64,000 nucleotides of DNA from Xanthomonas sp. Leaf148. Its GTDB lineage: Bacteria > Pseudomonadota > Gammaproteobacteria > Xanthomonadales > Xanthomonadaceae. Positions 26,572 through 35,792 of this stretch are shown here, piece after piece. Location: positions 343,688-407,687 of the forward strand of contig NZ_LMOP01000008.1 of assembly GCF_001423585.1 (NCBI RefSeq). Direction: 5' to 3'. The position numbers and the translations under genes were made by a program. Under the pieces are notes generated by a model, which was not told the DNA's origin, did not search any database, and was given only the letters and a program-made list of their open reading frames with translations. How positions within the stretch are numbered: position 1 is the stretch's first letter; each line of letters starts with the position of its first letter.

Positions 26572-26610
26572 CGCAAAAGGGCGGACGGCAACGTCCGCTC
26601 TTTTGCGTTC
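26572..26610 (+). terminator. Intrinsic terminator of the barrel-protein gene
   Basis: 16-bp arms CGCAAAAGGGCGGACG and CGTCCGCTCTTTTGCG (one G-T pair) around a GCAA loop, 14 bp after the stop codon. Confidence 0.9.
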
Positions 26611-26747
26611 CGGCGACGCATCCTGACAGCGATATCTGGACACGCGTAGCACGCGTGCCTCACCTAGCCAGCCTGCGTTGCAGAGGCGTCCATGCAGCTT
26701 GCTGTAGTGTCGTGCGCAACGCGGTGATCAGCCGGTGGTGAGAGCAG

Positions 26748-27353
26748 ATGAACGCAGTGGCGCAGTTGTTGACAGACGAACAGGACCCGGTGGCCGCCGG
26801 CAAGATCCTGCCCAAGGTGACCGAGCTGCTGACCGCAGACGAGCAGGTCGCCTATCTCGGGATCCAGAAAAAGATGGTGATGAATCTGTCGCCCGATGCG
26901 GTGGTGCTGACCAACCGTCGATTCATCGTGGTGCGACCAACCCTGTTTGGCATGACGTTCCAGGATTTCCCGTGGCGCGACGTCCAGGATGTGCACCTGA
27001 GCGAGCAAATGCTGGGCGCCACCATCACCTGCCGCACCGTGCAAGGCCGTATTGCGGCGATCGACAGCCTGCCCAAGCGGCAGGCGCGACGCATCTACGC
27101 CTACGCCCAGCAGGTGGAAGAGGTGGCCTACGAAAAACGTCAGCAGCTGGAAATCGAAAAACTGCGCGTGGCGGCCGGTGGCGTGGTGGTGCATGCGCCG
27201 CCAGCGCACCTGCAAGCGTCCCCGGCAGCGCAACCGCCGGCGATGGACGACCCGGTGCAGGTGCTGGGCAAGTTGAAGCAATTGCTGGATGCCGGGCTGG
27301 TCACCCAGCAGGAATTTGATGCCAAGAAGGCCGAGGTATTGGCGCGGCTATGA
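26748..27353 (+). CDS. PH-like plus SHOCT domain protein
   Basis: 201-residue cytoplasmic protein. Residues ~30-115 form a bacterial PH-like domain (VVLTNRRFIVVRPTLFGMTFQDFPWRDV, continuing DVHLSE). A helical linker and an Ala/Pro-rich stretch follow. The last ~35 residues are a SHOCT domain (KLKQLLDAGLVTQQEFDAKK...LLARL type), a short oligomerisation module found at protein termini. The combination is common in membrane-stress-related proteins; the actual role is unknown. Stands alone. Confidence 0.85.
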   Translation: MNAVAQLLTDEQDPVAAGKILPKVTELLTADEQVAYLGIQKKMVMNLSPDAVVLTNRRFIVVRPTLFGMTFQDFPWRDVQDVHLSEQMLGATITCRTVQGRIAAIDSLPKRQARRIYAYAQQVEEVAYEKRQQLEIEKLRVAAGGVVVHAPPAHLQASPAAQPPAMDDPVQVLGKLKQLLDAGLVTQQEFDAKKAEVLARL

Positions 27354-27410
27354 GCTGCGTGCTCTGCGCGCACGCTTGATCGGATACGCGAGGCCGCCTG
27401 TGTAAGCCTA

Positions 27411-27552
27411 GAAGCGGCTGATAGAAAGTAGCCGGCGTGATGTGGAAACGGACGGCGCACTCGGAACCGGCCTGGACGCACGGCAGAGACCGATTGCGCG
27501 CGACGAACGCGCCGGCCTGCCGGTGAGCGCAGCAGTGTTGTCATCCGCGCTT
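27411..27552 (-). repeat. Dispersed ~150-bp repeat, copy E (degenerate, reverse)
   Basis: Begins GAAGCGGCTGATAGAAAG and ends GTTGTCATCCGCGCTTC, with GGCGCACTCGGAACCGG and GCCTGCCGGTGAGCGCAG inside, as in copies G and H. It lies in the 383-bp gap between the PH-SHOCT gene and speE; nothing else is seen in that gap. Confidence 0.65.
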
Positions 27553-27736
27553 CGTCGCGCCGCTGCGCTGGCGCAATGCAGTGCGCTCAACCGTCGGTGC
27601 AACGGTTGCCTCATCGCAACGATCTTCCCACCAGCGCAGCCAGGTGTGGCAGCGCCGTCATCGAAGCGATGGCTGCGGATCGTGTAATCAACCACCACCG
27701 CAAGCGCAATGCCGCGCTCGCGGTGGTCGGGCTGCC

Positions 27737-28594
27737 TTACTCGCCCAGCGCCTTGGCCACGAACGGCGGTGACACCAGCACGCCGGTATGCAGGTGGGCG
27801 GTGTAATACAGCGTGTCGAAGCCCTTGGCCTGCGCATCGGCCTGGCGGAAAGCGAAGTCGGCCTTGGGCTGCTTGCTGGCCATGGTCACGCTCCACCAGC
27901 CGGTGGGGTAGCACGGCTGCGGGAACGGCAGGGTCTTGAACGACTGGAAGCCGGCCTTGCCCATTTCGGTGCGCATTTCGTTGATCAGGTCCAGCAGCGC
28001 CAGCGGCGATTCGGACTGCTGCACCAGGATGCCGTCGTCCTTCAGCGCCCTGAAGCAGCTGTCGTAGAACGCCTTGTTGAACAGGCCTTCGGCCGGGCCC
28101 ACCGGGTCGGTGGAATCGACGATCACGATGTCCACGCTGCCGGCCGGGCAATTGGCCATGTAGGCCACGCCATCGTCGAACAACAGCTCGGCGCGTGCGT
28201 CGTGGTTGGAGTCGCACAACTCGGGGAAATACTTCTCCGACATGCGTGTGACCTGCTCATCGATATCGCACTGGGTGGCGCTTTCCACGCCCGGGTGCTT
28301 GAGCACCTCGCGCAGCGTGCCGCAGTCGCCGCCGCCGATGATCACCACGCGCTTGGGCGCGGCGTGGGTGAACAACGCCGGGTGGCTGATCATCTCGTGA
28401 TAGAAGAAATTGTCGCGGGTGGTGAGCATCACCGCGCCGTCGATGAGCATCAGCTTGCCCCAATCGGTGGTCTGGTAGATCTCGATCTTCTGGAACGGGG
28501 ACTGCACCTCGTCCAGCTTGCCGCTGATGCGAAAACCAATCGCCGAGCCGGTCGGCTGGAAGTGTTCGATGTACCAGTTGTCGTTGGCGCTCAT
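27737..28594 (-). CDS. speE: Spermidine synthase
   Basis: 285-residue aminopropyltransferase making spermidine from putrescine and decarboxylated SAM. It contains the cofactor-binding IIGGGDCGTLREVL, the catalytic-aspartate segment VDSTDPVGPAEGLF, and the spermidine-synthase signature around MLTTRDNFFYHEMISHP. The start before SANDNWYIEHF (28594, AGGAC site) matches the family. It is divergent from speA, so the two polyamine genes share a 228-bp control region. Confidence 0.96.
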   Translation of the reverse strand: MSANDNWYIEHFQPTGSAIGFRISGKLDEVQSPFQKIEIYQTTDWGKLMLIDGAVMLTTRDNFFYHEMISHPALFTHAAPKRVVIIGGGDCGTLREVLKHPGVESATQCDIDEQVTRMSEKYFPELCDSNHDARAELLFDDGVAYMANCPAGSVDIVIVDSTDPVGPAEGLFNKAFYDSCFRALKDDGILVQQSESPLALLDLINEMRTEMGKAGFQSFKTLPFPQPCYPTGWWSVTMASKQPKADFAFRQADAQAKGFDTLYYTAHLHTGVLVSPPFVAKALGE

Positions 28595-28609
28595 GCAAAG
28601 TCCTAAAAG

Positions 28610-28760
28610 AAGGGGCTGTCCCTGCTCCCACCGGGAGAAGGTGGCGCAAAGCGCCGGATGAGGGGAGGGCGCAGCCGCGTGCAGCCAAACTGCGCGGCGG
28701 CCGACCCCGCAGACCACCCCGCTCCAGCAGGAGAGGGGCGTGAAGTCGGCGCGGATTGTA
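28610..28760. repeat. REP-like GC-rich intergenic repeat between speE and speA
   Basis: Contains CTCCCACCGGGAGAAGGTGG, GGCGCAAAGCGCCGGATGAG and AGGAGAGGGGCG, a string of small hairpins of the type seen repeatedly between genes of xanthomonads. It occupies most of the shared promoter region of the two polyamine genes. Confidence 0.6.
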
Positions 28761-28822
28761 ACGGACCGTCTGCATGTCAGGCGTTACAATTCACGCCCTT
28801 TTGCCCCTGCCGAGACAACGAA

Positions 28823-30709
28823 ATGAGCGATTGGTCCCTCGACCAAGCCCGCAAGACCTACTCGATCCCACACTGGGCCGATGGGTATTTCGATGTGAAC
28901 GCCGCCGGACACATCGTGGTCACGCCTACCGTCGACGGCCCATCGGTGTCGCTGCCCGAAGTGGTGGACGCCGCGCGCGCGGCTGGCGCCAAGCTGCCGC
29001 TGCTGGTGCGCTTCCCCGACATCCTGGGCCAGCGCCTGGGCAAGCTGCAGGCGGCCTTTGCGCAGGCGCAAGCGGAGTGGGACTACGCCGGCGGCTACAC
29101 TGCTGTGTACCCGATCAAGGTCAACCAGCACCGCGGCGTGGCCGGTACCCTGGCCAGCCATCACGGAGACGGCTTCGGGCTGGAAGCGGGCAGCAAGCCG
29201 GAGCTGATGGCGGTGCTGGCGCTGTCGCGTCCGGGCGGGCTGATCGTCTGCAACGGCTACAAGGACCGCGAATACATCCGCCTGGCGCTGATCGGGCGCA
29301 AGCTCGGCCTGCAGACCTTCATCGTCATCGAAAAGCCCTCCGAGCTGAAGCTGGTGCTGGAAGAGGCGCGCGCGCTGGACGTCAAGCCAGGCCTCGGCGT
29401 GCGCATGCGGCTGGCGTCGCTGGGCGCGGGCAAGTGGCAGAACAGCGGTGGCGACAAGGCCAAGTTCGGGTTGTCGCCGCGTCAGGTGCTGGACCTGTGG
29501 AAGACGCTGCGCGACACCGAGTACGCCGATAGCCTGCAGTTGCTGCACTTCCATATGGGCTCGCAGATTTCCAACGTGCGCGACATCGCCAACGGCATGC
29601 GCGAGGCCACGCGTTATTTCGTGGAACTGTCGCGGCTGGGCGCCAAGATCAGCCATGTGGATGTCGGCGGCGGTTTGGGCATCGACTACGAAGGCACGCG
29701 TTCGCGCAGCTATTGTTCGATCAATTACGGCCTGCATTCGTACGCCAGCAATATCGTGCAGCCGCTGGCCAGCGCTTGCGAAGAACACGGCCTGACCCCG
29801 CCGCGCATCGTCACCGAATGCGGCCGCGCAATGACCGCGCACCATGCGGTGCTGATCGCCAACGTGTCCGAAGTGGAGCAGGCCCAGGAAGGCCGCGTGC
29901 CGGATGCGCACGACGACGAGCCGGCAGCGATTCGCCACCTGCGCGAGATCCATGACGAGCTCGATGTGCGCCCGGCGGTGGAACTGTTCCAGGAAGCCCA
30001 GCACTTCCACGCCGAAGGCTTGAGCGCCTACGCACTGGGCCAGATCGACCTGACCCACCGCGCACGTATCGACGACCTGTTCTATGCCATCGCGCATGGC
30101 GTGCGGGCGCGGCTAAGTTTCGATGAAAAGAGCCACCGCCCGGTGCTGGACGAGCTCAACGAGCGTCTGGTGGACAAGTACTTCGTCAACTTCAGCGTGT
30201 TCGAATCGATCCCGGACGTGTGGGCGATCGATCAGGTGTTTCCAATCGTGCCGATCGAACGCTTGAACGAAGCGCCGCAGCGGCGCGGCATCATCGCCGA
30301 CATGACCTGCGATTCGGATGGCATGGTCAAGACCTATGTCGAGAACGAAAGCCTGGACAGCTCGATGCCGTTGCACGCATTGAATCCGGGCGAAAGCTAC
30401 CGCATCGGGTTTTTTCTGGTCGGTGCCTACCAGGAAATCCTGGGTGATATCCATAACCTATTCGGTGATACCGATGCGGTGGAAGTGGCCGTGGACGGCG
30501 ATGGCTATCGCATCGTGCAGCAGCGTCGCGGCGATACCACCGATGTGATGCTGGATTACGTGGGGTATCAGCTGGAGACGCTGCGCGCGACCTATGCCGA
30601 ACGCATCGCTGCAGCGCAACTGCCGCCCGCGCGCGCACAGGAACTGCACGACGCCCTGGAGGCGGGCCTAACCGGCTATACCTATCTGTCCGATGAACCG
30701 TTGGGCTGA
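28823..30709 (+). CDS. speA: Biosynthetic arginine decarboxylase
   Basis: 628-residue PLP enzyme converting arginine to agmatine, the first step to putrescine and then spermidine via SpeE. It begins MSDWSLDQARKTYSIPHWADG. The PLP lysine is in YPIKVNQH, and other marks are FHMGSQISNVRDI, HVDVGGGLGIDYEG, ECGRAMTAHHAVL and ADMTCDSDGMVKTY. Full length for the SpeA family. Divergent from speE. Confidence 0.97.
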   Translation: MSDWSLDQARKTYSIPHWADGYFDVNAAGHIVVTPTVDGPSVSLPEVVDAARAAGAKLPLLVRFPDILGQRLGKLQAAFAQAQAEWDYAGGYTAVYPIKVNQHRGVAGTLASHHGDGFGLEAGSKPELMAVLALSRPGGLIVCNGYKDREYIRLALIGRKLGLQTFIVIEKPSELKLVLEEARALDVKPGLGVRMRLASLGAGKWQNSGGDKAKFGLSPRQVLDLWKTLRDTEYADSLQLLHFHMGSQISNVRDIANGMREATRYFVELSRLGAKISHVDVGGGLGIDYEGTRSRSYCSINYGLHSYASNIVQPLASACEEHGLTPPRIVTECGRAMTAHHAVLIANVSEVEQAQEGRVPDAHDDEPAAIRHLREIHDELDVRPAVELFQEAQHFHAEGLSAYALGQIDLTHRARIDDLFYAIAHGVRARLSFDEKSHRPVLDELNERLVDKYFVNFSVFESIPDVWAIDQVFPIVPIERLNEAPQRRGIIADMTCDSDGMVKTYVENESLDSSMPLHALNPGESYRIGFFLVGAYQEILGDIHNLFGDTDAVEVAVDGDGYRIVQQRRGDTTDVMLDYVGYQLETLRATYAERIAAAQLPPARAQELHDALEAGLTGYTYLSDEPLG

Positions 30710-30717
30710 TGCATGGC

Positions 30718-30760
30718 GCGCGCTGCAGGCCTTTACCGCAGCGCGCTGATCCTGTTTTCA
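30718..30760 (+). terminator. Probable terminator of speA
   Basis: 9-bp stem GCGCGCTGC / GCAGCGCGC with an 11-nt loop, starting 8 bp after the speA stop and followed by a weak T tract (CCTGTTTTC). Confidence 0.6.
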
Positions 30761-31811
30761 AACAATCCGCGTCGTGCGCTGCAGGCGTGGAAGCCCGCGC
30801 AGAGCACGTGGCGGCGGCACTGCCCAACAGCGCACTGCTGCGACCGGCATCCGCCGCGTCTCACTCGATCCTGACCGCATAGCTGGCCGCCAGGCAGCCG
30901 TCCTTGCTGTCTTGATGGCGGCTAGGCGTAAGCCCGTACCAGGCAAGCTCAGCCGCACCATGGGCTGCGATCTGCGCAGCGCCACATCAGCAAAACGCAG
31001 CGACGCTGCGTGCCGATGACAAGCAGACGACGCTTGCGTGATCGTGCGACCACCGGCTGCGTTGCTGCAGAAAACACCGCGTTTCATGCAGTGATTTGCA
31101 CAATACGCAGGCGCATCAACGCTGGCATGTGCACTGGTCTTATGCGTTGCGATCCTTAGAGGTGGCGCGAACGCCGCATCCCCTCCTTCGTTGCGCTCAA
31201 GTGATCTGCACGTCATGCGCCGCCGTTGCAGCTAGCGCGTGTTGCCAAATACCTGCTGTTTTACGCAGTGATTCGCACGAAATGCAGGCGTATCAACGCT
31301 GGCGAGCGCACTGGTCTTATGCGCGGTGCTCGCTGCGAGTAACGCGATAAGCGCAGCGTCTGTTCGCTGCCGGGCGCAGAGCGTTGGCGCATTGGGTGCT
31401 GTATTCGCGGTGTTTTCTTCCAATGCGGATCGTTGTCGCATCGCATTTGCCTGCCGCTATGCATCCAGAACACTAGTTGAAATCACACTTCGGTTAAAAA
31501 TTTTTGCACATCACATGCAATTCGTGATTTTTGCACGGTTCTGCCCGCGAACGAATTGTTAGTGTTCGTTTAACTTGTCGGGATACAAGTTGCTCTAATC
31601 AGACATCTGCACGTCGAAGTTTCGATTGTGCCTGTCGCCTCGTTGTGCGTGCCCATTGTGCGTTTCCACCGTGTATTGCCGGCATCTGCCGACAGTCGAT
31701 GGTGCTTTCTATCTTGCGTTTTATTACTTAGGTGCTGATCCGGCGTCACTGTGACCGCAACGCGGCCAGGGTCCGCCGGGCGACCGCGCGCCACACAAAA
31801 GGATGCTTGCA
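30761..31811. other. Long gene-free region upstream of the NRPS gene
   Basis: About 1.05 kb. It has two diverged ~95-bp direct repeats (about 31063-31160 and 31243-31340, sharing TATCAACGCTGGC-like and GCACTGGTCTTATGCG segments). An AT-rich stretch at 31480-31750, clearly lower in GC than its surroundings, probably carries the NRPS promoter. No gene seen. Confidence 0.5.
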
Positions 31812-34800
31812 ATGCACGCCGATGTCGCCCCACTGTTTCCCTTGACCAGAGCGCAACGCGGCCTGTGGGTGGCCAGCAAGTTGCATACCGACAACACCTT
31901 GATGCTGTCGGAAGCACTGGAAATGTTTGGTCCGCTGGACCCTGCGCTATTGATCCGCGCCACCCTGCAGCTGGCGCGCGAGTTCGACACGCTGCGGCTG
32001 TGCATCGTGGAGCACGATGGCGTGCCGCAGCAGGTGATCCTGCCCGAGTACACCGCGCCGGTTCCTTACTTCAACGTCAGCGAAGATCCCGCGCCGCGCA
32101 ATGCCGCCGAGCACTGGGTGGACGAACAAATCCGTCAACCGGAAGACCTGGAGCATGGGCCGTTGTGGCATTGCGCGGTGTTCCGGCTCGGCGAAGATCA
32201 CCATATGTGGGTGCAGTGCGTCAGCCATCTGGTGATGGACGGCTATTGCGCATCGATCATGATGCAGCGCATGTCGGTGCTATATAACGCGTACGCCGCA
32301 GAGCTGGAGCCGGAACCTGCGCAGTACGGCAGCGCGTTGTCGCTGGTGGAGATGGAGCAGCAGTACCGCGCCTCCGACCGCTTCCAGCGCGATCGCGAGT
32401 ACTGGATGCAGCAGCTGGCCGATCTGCCGCCGCCGGCAACCCTGGCACGCCCCGGCAATCATCTGTCTACCGGGCTGTTGCGCGGCACCGGGCAGTTTTC
32501 GCCGCAGCAGGTGGTGCGTCTGCGCGCGATGGGTAAGCACTACGGCGCCAGCTTGCCGCAGATGCTGATCTCGCTGATCGCCGCCTATTACTACCGCTGC
32601 ACCGGTGCCGAAGATATGGTGCTGGCGATGCCGGTGACCGGCCGCATCAATGCGCGCTACCGGCAGACCCCCGGGCTGGTGGCCAATGTGATTTCGCTGC
32701 GCCTGAAGATGGACCCGCAGCAGCCGATCCATGCGTTGTTTGCACAGGTCGCGTCGGTGGTCAGGCATGCCTTGCGGCATCAGCAATATCGCTTCGAGGA
32801 TGTACGTCGCGACATCGGCATGTTCGGTATCGACCAGAAGTTCGCACGCCTTGCCGTCAATATCGAAGCCTTCGATTACGCTCTGCGGTTTGGCGAGGCG
32901 TATGCGATACCGCATAACCTGTGCAACGGCCCGGCCGACGATCTGACTATCTTCTGCTACGAGCGTGGCGACGGCGCGGCCCTGCGCTTCGATCTGGACG
33001 CCAATCCGGCGTTGTACGACAGCGACGAGCTGGCCGAACACTGCCGCCGTCTGACCCATCTGGCCGATGCCGTGCTGGCAAACCCGGAATGCGCGCTGGG
33101 CGAGGTGGACGTGCTGGGCGATGAAGAGCGCCACCGTTTGCTGCACACCTGGAATCACACCGCCGCGCCGTTGCCGGAAGCTGCCACGTTGTTGCACGGC
33201 ATGTTGCAGCGGGCCGAGATGATGCCTGCGGCCGTTGTCGTGCAATACGACAACCGCACGCTGGATTACGCCACGCTGTGCGAGCTCGCCTCGCGGATCG
33301 CTGCGCAGTGGGTGGCCGATGGGGTGCGCCCCGGCGATGTGGTTGCGGTTGCATTGCCGCGCAGCGAGCATCTGCTGGTGGCCTTGCTGGCCATCATGTG
33401 GAGCGGCGCGGCCTATCTGCCGCTGGATCCGGAAAGCCCGGCGGCGCGCAATCGGCAGATGCTCAACGATTCCGGCGCCATTGCGCTGGTCTGCGAGCCG
33501 GCATTGTGCGAGCGCTATCTGCTCGGCGGCATGGTGTGGCTGGACCCGCGCCCGACGCATTTGCCAGCGGCGATCGCCCCGATGGCGACCCCGGATGGGA
33601 CGGCGTATGTGCTGTACACCTCCGGCTCCACCGGCACGCCCAAGGGCGTGGAGATCAGCCATCGCAACCTGTTCAATTTCCTGCATGCGATGGAACACGA
33701 GCTGGCGTTGCGTCCGCGCGACCGCGTGCTGGCGGTCACCACCATCACCTTCGATATCTCCGGGCTGGAGCTGTATCTGCCGTTGCTGGTGGGTGCCCGC
33801 GTGGTCATCGCACCGGCCGGCATCAGTCACGACCCGCGCGGTCTATCGCGCCTGATTGCCCACGAGCAGATCAGTCTGGTGCAGGCCACGCCGTCGCTGT
33901 GGCGCATCCTGCTGGCCAATCAGGATCTGTCGCTGGATCGCATCCATGCGCTGGTCGGTGGTGAGGCGTTGGTGCCCGAGTTGGCGACGCAATTGCTGAG
34001 CCGGGTTGGGCGCCTGACCCAGTTGTACGGACCAACCGAAACCACTATCTGGTCGACCATCATGCCGCTGCAGTTGGCCGATGCCACCGCACCGCCGATC
34101 GGCAGGCCGCTGCTCAATACGCGCGTTTACGTGCTGGATGCGCAGCGGCAACCCTTGCCGACCGGTGCGGTCGGTGAGCTCTATATCGGCGGCGCGGGCG
34201 TGGCCAAGGGCTATCGCGGCAAGCGCCAACTCACCAGCGAGCGCTTCCTGCGCGACCCGTTTGCCAATGACGGCAGCAGCATGTACCGCACCGGCGACCG
34301 CGTGCGTCAGCGCCGTGACGGCTTGCTGGAATTCATCGGCCGCGCAGATGCGCAACTGAAGATCCGCGGTCACCGCGTGGAGCCGGCGGAAATCGAAAAT
34401 GCGCTGCTGCTGCATGCGCAGGTGGCACAGGTAGCGGTGGTTGCACACAGCGATGGCGACAACACCGTGCAGCTGCTCGCCTACGTCGTGGGCAAGCATG
34501 GCAACACGCCGTCGAGCGAATTGCTGCGCGCCCATTTGCAGCAGCGTTTGCCGGCGGCGATGATTCCGAGCCTGTGGATGCCATTGCCGGCGTTGCCGCT
34601 GACAGCCAATGGCAAGCTGGATCGCCGCGCATTGCCTGCACCGGGCGCGTTGCCCAAGCTTGCGCATGTGGCGCCGCGCGACGCACTCGAGCAGCAGCTT
34701 GCAGCCCTGTTGCAGGAAGTGCTGGGCATCGAGGTGGTGGGGGTGGACGATAATTTCTTCGAGCTCGGTGGCGACTCGCTGCGTGCGGCAGAAATGGCGG

Positions 34801-35792
34801 CACGTTTCCCGCAACTGTTCGGCGTCGACCTGCCCTTGGGCGCGCTGTTCCATGCGCCGACGATTGCCGGTCTGTCCGAAGTGATCAAACGCAGCGCGCA
34901 GACAACGAACGACCCGCTGAGCGTGCTGTTGCCGCTGCGTGCCGGCAGCGCGGGTGCCACGCCGTTGTTCTGCATCCATCCGGTCATCGGCCTGGGCTGG
35001 TCGTATCTCACCTTGCTTGGCCAGCTCGATCCGCAGTGGCCGGTGTACGTGTTGCAGTCGCCGAGATTGAGCGACTCGCAGCATCGTTCGGAAAGCATCG
35101 AAGCGATCGCCCGCGACTACCTGGCGCGTCTGCGCAGCGTGCAGCCGCATGGCCCGTACCGCTTGATGGGCTGGTCGTTGGGTGGCTTGATCGCGCACGC
35201 CATCGCCGCCGAGCTGCACGACCTTGGCGAACAGGTCGAACTGCTGGCGATGCTCGACAGCTATCCGCACCTGGAGCAGGCCGCTGCCTTGCCCGAAGCG
35301 GAAAACGTGCGCGCATCGGTGCATGCGCTGGGGCTGACACTGGCGCACGACCAAGCGATGCCGACCACGGTGGCGCAGCTGGCCAGCCTGTTGTGCGATC
35401 ACTACGGACTGAACGATGTACCGGCGGTGCGTCAATTGCTGGAGCAACGCCCCACGCTGCTGGACGACCTGGGCGCGGTGACCCAGCATCACCTGCATCT
35501 GGCGCGACGCCACCGTCCCCGCGCATTGAATCAGGATGTGCTGTTTGTCGAAGCAGCCGTGCGGATGAGTTCCGGTGGGGACGATGCGCAGTGGGTGGAT
35601 TACCGGCCGCAGGCATGGCGCCCCTTTGTGCGCACGCTGCACCTGCACGCCCTGGACAGCGACCACCACTCGATGCTGTCGGCCGCGCACTCGGCAACGC
35701 TGTGTGCACTGCTGCACGATGCCAGCGCACAGGTATCGCATCGCAATACCCGCATCGCCAGTGCCAACGACGGGGTGACCGAATATGCTTGA
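31812..35792 (+). CDS. Single-module NRPS, C-A-T-TE, predicted glycine-activating
   Basis: 1326-residue assembly-line enzyme. Condensation domain (~1-430) with active-site SHLVMDGY (His139, Asp143; the first His of HHxxxDG is Ser). Adenylation domain (~455-945) with YTSGSTGTPKG, YGPTETTIW, YRTGDRVRQ and the late Lys in LTANGKLDRR. Lining up the pocket residues with GrsA gives D-I-L-Q-L-G-L-I-W-K, the code usually linked to glycine. Carrier-protein Ser989 in LGGDSL; thioesterase Ser1122 in GWSLGG. Start 31812 fits AAAAGGA 7 nt upstream. The stop overlaps the next gene, a glycosyltransferase, by 8 bp. Confidence 0.95.
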   Translation: MHADVAPLFPLTRAQRGLWVASKLHTDNTLMLSEALEMFGPLDPALLIRATLQLAREFDTLRLCIVEHDGVPQQVILPEYTAPVPYFNVSEDPAPRNAAEHWVDEQIRQPEDLEHGPLWHCAVFRLGEDHHMWVQCVSHLVMDGYCASIMMQRMSVLYNAYAAELEPEPAQYGSALSLVEMEQQYRASDRFQRDREYWMQQLADLPPPATLARPGNHLSTGLLRGTGQFSPQQVVRLRAMGKHYGASLPQMLISLIAAYYYRCTGAEDMVLAMPVTGRINARYRQTPGLVANVISLRLKMDPQQPIHALFAQVASVVRHALRHQQYRFEDVRRDIGMFGIDQKFARLAVNIEAFDYALRFGEAYAIPHNLCNGPADDLTIFCYERGDGAALRFDLDANPALYDSDELAEHCRRLTHLADAVLANPECALGEVDVLGDEERHRLLHTWNHTAAPLPEAATLLHGMLQRAEMMPAAVVVQYDNRTLDYATLCELASRIAAQWVADGVRPGDVVAVALPRSEHLLVALLAIMWSGAAYLPLDPESPAARNRQMLNDSGAIALVCEPALCERYLLGGMVWLDPRPTHLPAAIAPMATPDGTAYVLYTSGSTGTPKGVEISHRNLFNFLHAMEHELALRPRDRVLAVTTITFDISGLELYLPLLVGARVVIAPAGISHDPRGLSRLIAHEQISLVQATPSLWRILLANQDLSLDRIHALVGGEALVPELATQLLSRVGRLTQLYGPTETTIWSTIMPLQLADATAPPIGRPLLNTRVYVLDAQRQPLPTGAVGELYIGGAGVAKGYRGKRQLTSERFLRDPFANDGSSMYRTGDRVRQRRDGLLEFIGRADAQLKIRGHRVEPAEIENALLLHAQVAQVAVVAHSDGDNTVQLLAYVVGKHGNTPSSELLRAHLQQRLPAAMIPSLWMPLPALPLTANGKLDRRALPAPGALPKLAHVAPRDALEQQLAALLQEVLGIEVVGVDDNFFELGGDSLRAAEMAARFPQLFGVDLPLGALFHAPTIAGLSEVIKRSAQTTNDPLSVLLPLRAGSAGATPLFCIHPVIGLGWSYLTLLGQLDPQWPVYVLQSPRLSDSQHRSESIEAIARDYLARLRSVQPHGPYRLMGWSLGGLIAHAIAAELHDLGEQVELLAMLDSYPHLEQAAALPEAENVRASVHALGLTLAHDQAMPTTVAQLASLLCDHYGLNDVPAVRQLLEQRPTLLDDLGAVTQHHLHLARRHRPRALNQDVLFVEAAVRMSSGGDDAQWVDYRPQAWRPFVRTLHLHALDSDHHSMLSAAHSATLCALLHDASAQVSHRNTRIASANDGVTEYA

